This document shows, in pieces, positions 6,774 through 10,917 of a stretch of DNA of 10,917 nucleotides. Position numbers and translations under genes: made by a program. The number at the start of each line of letters is the position of its first letter. The stretch's first letter is position 1. The stretch is from positions 1-10,917 of the forward strand of contig JAEEYJ010000138.1 in the NCBI GenBank assembly GCA_016291725.1, written 5' to 3'. This DNA is from Solobacterium sp. GTDB taxonomy: Bacteria; Bacillota_I; Bacilli_A; Erysipelotrichales; Erysipelotrichaceae. Below the pieces are notes generated by a model. It had not been told where the DNA came from. It made no database searches and was given only the letters and a program-made list of their open reading frames with translations.

Positions 6774-6787
6774 TGACCGGTGCTTTT
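6758..6787. terminator. Bidirectional rho-independent terminator shared by convergent operons
   Basis: A perfect 13-bp inverted repeat, AAAAGCACCGGTC (6758-6770) and GACCGGTGCTTTT (6775-6787), with a 4-nt loop. It gives a T-tract in both directions. The plus-strand stop TGA (6771-6773) is in the loop. The minus-strand stop (6786-6788) overlaps the right arm. Confidence 0.93.
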
Positions 6788-7292
6788 AGACAGACAGATT
6801 GATGTGTTCCAGCGCACCGGTCAAAGGCCGGTAAAGCAGAAAGCACAGGATGAAATTTGCGGCACAGTGGACAAGGTCGTAGGGAATGCCGGCAATCCAC
6901 CAGGCAACAGCTGCCTGCCAGCCGCCCAGAACCAGGGTTGTCAGGGAGCACATGGCTCCGAAGAACAGTCCGTAGAAAGCAGCCAGGATACTCCAGAACA
7001 GGACAGTGTCCTGTTTTCTGAACAGCGCGGCGAGCAGTACCAGGATGGGCCAGACATAGAAGTAGGTTGCAGTCCAGATGCTCAGGCCCCACCACAGGGT
7101 TTCCAGCAAAGTGAACAGCAGAACGACTGCCATCATCAGCCTGCCGCCGTATTTGCGGGTCAGGACAATCACCAGCAGGGTGATCAGTTCCACATTGGCA
7201 ATGGCATTCAGAGCAAACTTCGCTGTTTCCAGCAAGGCTGTCAGCAGAGCGATCAGGACCAGACGCCGTATCAGCCGTCCGGTGTCCGTCAT
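6786..7292 (-). CDS. ECF transporter S component, probably for cobalamin or a corrinoid
   Basis: 168 residues, very hydrophobic, with about five to six membrane segments. Segments lie near 8-28, 33-46, 53-70, 74-90, 98-125 and 140-155 by eye. The pattern NAIANVELITLLVIVLTRKYG (29-49), YVWPILVLLA near 80-88, FGAMCSL and WWIAGIPYDLVHCAANF (130-146) is typical of vitamin S components of energy-coupling factor transporters. These capture a vitamin and use a shared EcfA/A'/T module encoded elsewhere. Start ATG at 7292 is 6 nt past the DUF4430 stop, with no strong ribosome binding site, so translation is probably coupled. Substrate is inferred from the cobalamin riboswitch and the DUF4430 partner, not from the S component sequence itself. 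No EcfA or EcfT genes are in the window. Confidence 0.85.
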   Translation of the reverse strand: MTDTGRLIRRLVLIALLTALLETAKFALNAIANVELITLLVIVLTRKYGGRLMMAVVLLFTLLETLWWGLSIWTATYFYVWPILVLLAALFRKQDTVLFWSILAAFYGLFFGAMCSLTTLVLGGWQAAVAWWIAGIPYDLVHCAANFILCFLLYRPLTGALEHINLSV

Positions 7293-7298
7293 GCCGGC

Positions 7299-7715
7299 TT
7301 ACCAGGAAGAGATTTCGTAAGCCAGCCGGTATACATCACCGTCCGTGACCGGCTGCTGGTCGGCACCGTACTGACCGTAGTCACCGTTGACGTAGATGGC
7401 CCAGTAGGCATTGTCCTCTTCGTAGACTGCCTTCAGTCCGTTGACCGATTCGATGAAGAAGCCGTATTCACCATCGCTGCCGTCAAAGGTAAAATCCGTC
7501 CCGGCAGCCAGTTCGTCCATCGCACCTTTGAGGTACTCAGCATCGGTTGCGAGTTCGTAGGATGTGACCTTTTCCTCTTTGTCCACGACTTCGATGGTAA
7601 TGTGCTTGGCGCCTTCCGCAGTCTTCGGTTTTGTGAACCTGAATACACCGTAGAGTACAGCGGCGCATGCGAGCAGTGCAATGAGCCCGTAAAGCAGTTT
7701 GTTTGTTTTCTTCAT
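7299..7715 (-). CDS. DUF4430 (transcobalamin C-terminal-like) membrane-anchored protein
   Basis: 138 residues. KK at 2-3 and a hydrophobic segment at about 8-26 make an N-terminal anchor, with the rest outside the cell. LLAC at 14-17 also loosely fits a lipobox, but the hydrophobic run continues past the Cys, so a transmembrane anchor is likelier. Residues 38-138 are a DUF4430 domain: YLKGAMDEL (61-69), FFIESVNGL (86-94), YWAIYVNG (104-111), then the VTDGDVYRLAYE block (123-134). The same fold forms the C-terminal domain of transcobalamin and intrinsic factor. With a cobalamin riboswitch upstream and an ECF S component downstream, capture of corrinoid at the cell surface is the best guess. 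The start is ATG 7715 with GGAGGG at 7725-7720 (minus sense). A longer in-frame ORF from 7784 would run through the riboswitch expression platform. Confidence 0.85.
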   Translation of the reverse strand: MKKTNKLLYGLIALLACAAVLYGVFRFTKPKTAEGAKHITIEVVDKEEKVTSYELATDAEYLKGAMDELAAGTDFTFDGSDGEYGFFIESVNGLKAVYEEDNAYWAIYVNGDYGQYGADQQPVTDGDVYRLAYEISSW

Positions 7716-7831
7716 AATGCCCTCCAGAAGAAAATCCATGGGGAACCATGGACCGTCTGCACTGCAGGAACATACTGAAAACACGTTCCTGGATGAACAG
7801 TGATTGCCGGTGCCCGCGGTTCACGTCCGGG
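7716..7831 (-). promoter_or_regulatory. Riboswitch expression platform and leader
   Basis: Between the aptamer and the DUF4430 start. In minus sense, one hairpin pairs CAGGAAC (7791-7785) with GTTCCTG (7771-7765). A second pairs TCCATGG (7752-7746) with CCATGGA (7741-7735), loop TTCC, followed by TTTT (7734-7731), a short terminator-like T-run. The Shine-Dalgarno GGAGGG is at 7725-7720. An 8-nt segment overlapping it (TCTTCTGG, 7731-7724) is complementary to the B12 box. Whether control is by termination or translation cannot be decided by eye. Confidence 0.6.
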
Positions 7832-7993
7832 TACAGGCAGGTCTTCTGGCTCACGGTACCGTATCTGCGCCTTCTCGGTTACCCAATGGCATACTGCAGA
7901 GACATCCGTATACAGCGGCGGACCCGCACAGGATTTTCACCTGTTTCCCTTTTCAGGATGACCGGCAGACAGTGTCTGCTCATCCCACCTGTA
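7832..7993 (-). promoter_or_regulatory. Cobalamin riboswitch aptamer
   Basis: Read on the minus strand the conserved core appears in order. P1 pairs TACAGG (7993-7988) with CCTGTA (7837-7832). A GGATG/CATCC arm (7985-7981 with 7960-7956) is capped by the GCAGAC/GTCTGC hairpin. Then come AAAAGGGAAA (7953-7944), GGTGAAAATCC (7941-7931), GCGGGTCCGCCGCTGT (7927-7912), a TGCCATTGGG segment, and the B12 box AGCCAGAAGACCTGCCT (about 7852-7836). It should bind adenosylcobalamin or a related corrinoid and normally reduces downstream expression. It controls the DUF4430/ECF S component operon. Confidence 0.95.
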
Positions 7994-8049
7994 TCCTTCC
8001 TGGATATTCCTACATATCGTAACGCAGAAACGGAACGGAGAAAAGCGGG

Positions 8050-8055
8050 TATAAT
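8050..8055 (+). promoter_or_regulatory. Candidate -10 box of the cinA-ade operon
   Basis: A perfect TATAAT at 8050-8055 lies 22 nt before the ATG at 8078. No good -35 is seen at the usual spacing. Transcription from here would start near 8062, giving a leader of about 16 nt that still holds the purine-rich GGCGGGA (8066-8072). It supports the 8078 start over longer in-frame ones. Confidence 0.55.
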
Positions 8056-8077
8056 GAATATACAGGCGGGACAGACT

Positions 8078-8875
8078 ATGATTGTTGAGATTATTTGTGT
8101 CGGCACAGAGCTGCTGCTCGGAAACATTCTGAATACCAATGCGCAGTATCTATCGAAGAAACTGGCGGAAGCGGGAGCGGAAGTGCATTTCCAGACCGTT
8201 GTCGGGGACAATCCGGCAAGGATCATGGATGCAGTACGGATTGCGTTCACCAGAGCGGATACGATCATTCTCTCGGGCGGACTGGGGCCGACAAAGGATG
8301 ATATGACCAAGGAAAAGATTGCGGAATTCTTCGGCAGGAAGCTGGTCCTGGATGAAGCAGCCCTGCGGAATCTGGAAGGCTTCATGAACCGGATGAACAG
8401 GGAAACCGTAAAGAAGAACATACGCAAGCAGGCAATGGTTCCGGAGGGCTCCACGGTGCTGTACAACCATCATGGTACGGCACCGGGCATCATCCTGGAA
8501 GAGAACGGCAGAAGCTGCATTATGCTGCCGGGACCGCCGAAGGAACTGGAACCGATGTTCGAGGAATACTGCATGGAGTGGATCCGCCGGCGTACGCAGT
8601 GTGTACTGGTATCAATGAATATCAAGCTCCGCAGCATGAAGGAAGCACCGGTATCCATTGTAGGTGAAGCTGCGGTGGAGGAAGCACTGGGGGATCTGGT
8701 GAACGGTGTAAATCCGACAACCGCTACCTATGCCAAGGAAGACGGCTGCCTGATCCGGGTGACTGCTGAGGCACCGGACCATGAAGAAGCGATGAAGATG
8801 ATGGCGCCGGTAGTGGAGAGGATCAAGGAGATCTTCGGTGAAGAATACATCAAAGAACTGAAGGAGGATATATGA
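8078..8875 (+). CDS. cinA: CinA N-terminal half (MoCF domain + KH-like domain, no amidohydrolase domain)
   Basis: 265 residues. A MoCF/MogA-like domain fills residues 1-170: GTELLLG (9-15), SGGLGPTKDD (66-75), NHHGTAPG (130-137) and LPGPPKE (150-156). A KH-like domain follows (about 178-255), with the NPTTATYAKE (212-221) and IRVTAEAP (226-233) strands. This is COG1058, the CinA N-terminal unit; in characterised homologues it is linked to ADP-ribose/nucleotide pyrophosphatase activity. Full CinA is about 410 residues and carries a C-terminal nicotinamide-nucleotide amidohydrolase (PncC) domain; here the protein stops where that would begin. The ATG at 8078 starts exactly at the domain's first strand; upstream in-frame ATGs such as 8054 lie in the promoter. 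Its stop overlaps the ade start (ATGA), so a purine-related job is plausible. Confidence 0.88.
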   Translation: MIVEIICVGTELLLGNILNTNAQYLSKKLAEAGAEVHFQTVVGDNPARIMDAVRIAFTRADTIILSGGLGPTKDDMTKEKIAEFFGRKLVLDEAALRNLEGFMNRMNRETVKKNIRKQAMVPEGSTVLYNHHGTAPGIILEENGRSCIMLPGPPKELEPMFEEYCMEWIRRRTQCVLVSMNIKLRSMKEAPVSIVGEAAVEEALGDLVNGVNPTTATYAKEDGCLIRVTAEAPDHEEAMKMMAPVVERIKEIFGEEYIKELKEDI

Positions 8876-10641
8876 ACCTGTTTCCGAAAGACATGAAAAC
8901 CCTGCTCAGGGCAGCGCTGGGAGAGATTCCCAGCGACCTGATGATCACGAACGTCAAGGTGGTCAATGTATTTACAGGGGAAATCCTGCCGGCGAATGTA
9001 TTCATCAAGGATGGATACTTTGCGCACATCCAGTACCGCAGTCCGGAAACGCCGGACGGAGAAGCGGAAACGGTCATGGACGGGGAAGGGCTGTACATGA
9101 CGCCCGGCTTCCTGGACGCGCACATGCATGTCGAAAGCAGCCTGCTTACACCCAGGAACTTCGCTAAAGCGGTCATTCCCCACGGAACGACAACAGTGCT
9201 GACAGACCCGCATGAAGTAGGCAATGTCCTGGGTATACGGGGTGTGAAGTACATGCATGACAGTGCCGAGGACCTGCCGATGCGCCAGCTGATCGATGTC
9301 CCTTCCTGCGTCCCTTCCGTACCGGGCATGGAATTCACCGGTGCTGATTTCCAGGCAGAGGAGATTGCGATGCTGGCGGAGCTGGACCGGGCAGTAGGTT
9401 TGGCGGAAGTCATGGACTGCTACGCGGTCATGCACGGTGAAGAACGCATGATGGAGATTCTGAACGCAGCCCGGGAAAACGGCCTGTACCTGCAGGGGCA
9501 CGCTCCGGTACTGTCCGGCAGGGAACTCTCGGCTTATCTGGCCGGTGGACCGTATACGGACCACGAGACCTCCGGTTCCGAGGAAGCCCTGGAAAAGTAC
9601 AGGAACGGTATGTGGCTGGATGCCTGTGACTCCTCCATGTGCCACTATGTCGAAGCCATCCGGGAAGGTTTGAAGAATGTCCGGTACTTCGACACACTCT
9701 GCCTCTGTACGGACGACCGGGAAGCAGGGGATCTGCTGAAGCTCGGTCATATCAACGATGTCGCAAGGCACCTGATGAAAGCCGGAACGGATCCGGTCAC
9801 AGCCATCAAGTGCTGCACCATCAACATTGCCAGGGAAGCGAAGCTGGAGCGTGTCGGTGCCATTGCGCCGGGATACGTGGCTGATTTCAACCTGATTGCC
9901 GACCTTGAGGAACTGGAGCCGAAGTATGTCTTCTTCGGCGGTGAGAAAGTTGCCCAGGAAGGCCGCATGGTCAAGGAAATCGAAGAACGTACCTACGAAG
10001 AAGAAACCATCAACACGATGAACGTCCGGGAGCTGGCGCCGGAGGATTTCACTCTGAAGTGCCCGGTGGAGAACGGCACGGTGACGGTCAATGTCATCGA
10101 ATACCCGTCCCTGAACTCCAACTATACTGTACCGGCAAAGGTGGAAATGGAAGTACGGAACGGCAGACTGGTGCTGGCGGAAAACTGCATGTTTGCGGCT
10201 GTGGTCAACCGCTTCGGCCTGGATCACATTGCCCTGGGTGTTGTCAGGAACTTCGGCATTGCCCACGGTGCACTGTCATCCACGGTATCGCATGACTCGC
10301 ACAATCTTACGCTGGTCTATGATACACCGGAGAATGCGGCCGCAGCAGCGAACGTACTGCGTGAGTGCGGCGGCGGCATGGCTGCGGTGGAAGACGGCAA
10401 AGTGATCGAACTGCTGGCACTCCCGGTCTGCGGCCTGCTTACAAGACTGTCCCCGGAAGAGACAGCTAAGGCGGCAGAGCGGATGAAGGCTGCGGACAGA
10501 AAGCTCGGACTGACAGAAACGCTCAACCCGCTCCTGCGGATCGCCATCCTCGCACTGCCGGTGGTGCCGGAGATCAAGATGAGCGACACGGGAATCATCG
10601 ATGTAAACAACAAAGCCTACGTATCATTGTTTGATCAGTAA
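8872..10641 (+). CDS. ade: Adenine deaminase
   Basis: 589 residues, the usual length for the family. Adenine deaminase converts adenine to hypoxanthine and ammonia in cytoplasmic purine salvage. Amidohydrolase metal motif HMHVE (84-88) follows TPGFLDA. The family blocks TDPHEVGNVLG (111-121), VPSCVPSVPGMEF (143-155), LQGHAP (207-212), YTDHETSG (228-235) and LCTDDRE (278-284) are intact, as is PGYVADFNLI (333-342) at the end of the catalytic barrel. The C-terminal domain has SHDSHN (473-478) and ends in a conserved run near DTGIIDVNN. AAGGAGG at 8861-8867 lies within the end of cinA, 4 nt before the ATG, and the two genes overlap as ATGA. A terminator follows the stop. No residue expected for activity looks lost. 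Confidence 0.96.
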   Translation: MNLFPKDMKTLLRAALGEIPSDLMITNVKVVNVFTGEILPANVFIKDGYFAHIQYRSPETPDGEAETVMDGEGLYMTPGFLDAHMHVESSLLTPRNFAKAVIPHGTTTVLTDPHEVGNVLGIRGVKYMHDSAEDLPMRQLIDVPSCVPSVPGMEFTGADFQAEEIAMLAELDRAVGLAEVMDCYAVMHGEERMMEILNAARENGLYLQGHAPVLSGRELSAYLAGGPYTDHETSGSEEALEKYRNGMWLDACDSSMCHYVEAIREGLKNVRYFDTLCLCTDDREAGDLLKLGHINDVARHLMKAGTDPVTAIKCCTINIAREAKLERVGAIAPGYVADFNLIADLEELEPKYVFFGGEKVAQEGRMVKEIEERTYEEETINTMNVRELAPEDFTLKCPVENGTVTVNVIEYPSLNSNYTVPAKVEMEVRNGRLVLAENCMFAAVVNRFGLDHIALGVVRNFGIAHGALSSTVSHDSHNLTLVYDTPENAAAAANVLRECGGGMAAVEDGKVIELLALPVCGLLTRLSPEETAKAAERMKAADRKLGLTETLNPLLRIAILALPVVPEIKMSDTGIIDVNNKAYVSLFDQ

Positions 10642-10673
10642 AAACCGCACTGAACAGGCCGGTGAGAAAGAAG

Positions 10674-10705
10674 AAGCGGAGACTTGCAGTAAGCCTCCGC
10701 TTTTT
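10674..10705 (+). terminator. Rho-independent terminator of the cinA-ade operon
   Basis: AAGCGGAG (10674-10681) pairs with CTCCGCTT (10695-10702). CTT/AAG extend the stem inward past one mismatch. Five T (10701-10705) follow. It lies 32 bp after the ade stop. Confidence 0.9.
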
Positions 10706-10791
10706 AAGTTCCCGGTCTTCTCCGCAAACGATGCCATACCCCGGAATACCGGTTATAAGCTGTACACGACGCTGGATGATCTTAATCTTTT

Positions 10792-10825
10792 TTGTATTGC
10801 GCATGAGTGATACAGATAATACAAT
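10792..10825 (+). promoter_or_regulatory. Promoter of the GntR-family gene, with an inverted-repeat candidate operator
   Basis: TTGTAT (10792-10797), 17 bp, GATAAT (10815-10820). A second register, TTGCGC (10797-10802), 17 bp, TACAAT (10820-10825), is also possible. TTGTATT (10792-10798) and AATACAA (10818-10824) form a perfect 7-bp inverted repeat covering both boxes, as expected for an autoregulated repressor. Confidence 0.6.
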
Positions 10826-10845
10826 TAGTACAGATAGTACAGATA
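10810..10845 (+). repeat. Four contiguous 9-bp tandem repeats in the GntR leader
   Basis: ATACAGATA, ATACAATTA, GTACAGATA and GTACAGATA follow one another without gaps, at 10810, 10819, 10828 and 10837. The last two are identical. The array runs from the -10 box to the ribosome binding site (AGGAGGGG, 10845-10852). It may be operator sites for the regulator or a slippage-prone microsatellite. Confidence 0.8.
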
Positions 10846-10854
10846 GGAGGGGCC

Positions 10855-10917
10855 ATGTTCTTACTCAATCTACAGAGCAAAACACCGATCTATGAACAGA
10901 TCCAGGAACAGATCCTG
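10855..10917 (+). CDS. GntR-family transcriptional regulator, YtrA subfamily (partial N-terminus)
   Basis: Only 21 codons lie inside the window. The ATG at 10855 follows a strong AGGAGGGG site. The peptide holds a short strand LLNLQSKTP and then IYEQIQEQIL, the standard opening of YtrA-type GntR winged-helix regulators (a hydrophobic strand, then P-I-Y-x-Q-I and the first DNA-binding helix). YtrA regulators usually repress their own operon together with ABC transporter genes, so an ABC exporter may lie downstream. Target and effector cannot be judged from this fragment. Confidence 0.8.
   Translation, partial: MFLLNLQSKTPIYEQIQEQIL

Noticed and set aside
6780..7778. 332-codon plus-strand ORF opposite the ECF S component and DUF4430 genes
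   Set aside because: It lies over two genes that are explained by the riboswitch operon, and its Gln/Asp-rich translation is the mirror of hydrophobic coding sequence.
7716..7784. 23-codon N-terminal extension of the DUF4430 protein
   Set aside because: It spans the riboswitch expression platform; the ATG at 7715 has a strong ribosome binding site and starts a normal signal-anchor.
7748..8077. 110-codon N-terminal extension of the CinA-like protein
   Set aside because: The extension is read through the antisense of the riboswitch and the cinA promoter; the conserved domain begins at the ATG at 8078.
8728..10266. 512-codon minus-strand ORF opposite adenine deaminase
   Set aside because: Shadow of a well-recognised enzyme; no domain in the translation and no ribosome binding site.
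10595..10804. 69-codon minus-strand ORF between ade and the GntR gene
   Set aside because: It overlaps the ade end and the terminator and has no recognisable domain; 10706-10791 shows nothing else I can support.
10810..10845. CRISPR-like array
   Set aside because: Units are 9 bp, contiguous and without spacers, and lie in a promoter leader.

Overview
The window looks like the chromosome of an anaerobic, probably host-associated member of the Bacillota. The evidence is strong purine-rich Shine-Dalgarno sites, short intergenic gaps with ATGA/GTGA overlaps, rho-independent terminators, an ECF-type vitamin transporter component, a cobalamin riboswitch and a YtrA-type GntR regulator. Coding DNA is moderately GC-rich (above half by eye). 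Erysipelotrichia-like lineages would fit, but that placement is a guess.

Layout. (1) Minus strand, 1732 to 1: a DUF2284 metal-binding protein, then a uroporphyrinogen-decarboxylase-fold methyltransferase that continues in the same frame into the start of a corrinoid-protein cap domain and runs off the window edge. (2) Plus strand, 1816-4511, divergent from (1): a compact RACo/RamA-type corrinoid activation protein, overlapping a homocysteine S-methyltransferase that has an unusual C-terminal remnant, then a terminator. (3) Plus strand, 4577-6773: an esterase, a GNAT-like protein and a short QueG-like double [4Fe-4S] protein, each overlapping the next by 4 bp, ending in a bidirectional terminator. 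(4) Minus strand, about 7993 to 6786: a cobalamin riboswitch, then a DUF4430 (transcobalamin-C-terminal-like) membrane-anchored protein and an ECF S component. (5) Plus strand, 8078-10641: the N-terminal half of CinA, overlapping adenine deaminase, then a terminator. (6) From 10855: the start of a YtrA-type GntR regulator behind a promoter carrying four tandem 9-bp repeats.

The unifying theme is vitamin B12 chemistry. The riboswitch operon probably imports a corrinoid. The fused methyltransferase/corrinoid protein could load a methyl group onto it, the homocysteine methyltransferase could pass that methyl to homocysteine, and the RACo-like protein could rescue corrinoid oxidised to Co(II). 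The domain assignments rest on visible motifs. The combined pathway, from an unknown methyl donor to methionine, is inference. CinA-N/Ade (nucleotide damage and purine salvage) and the esterase operon appear to be separate housekeeping or accessory units.
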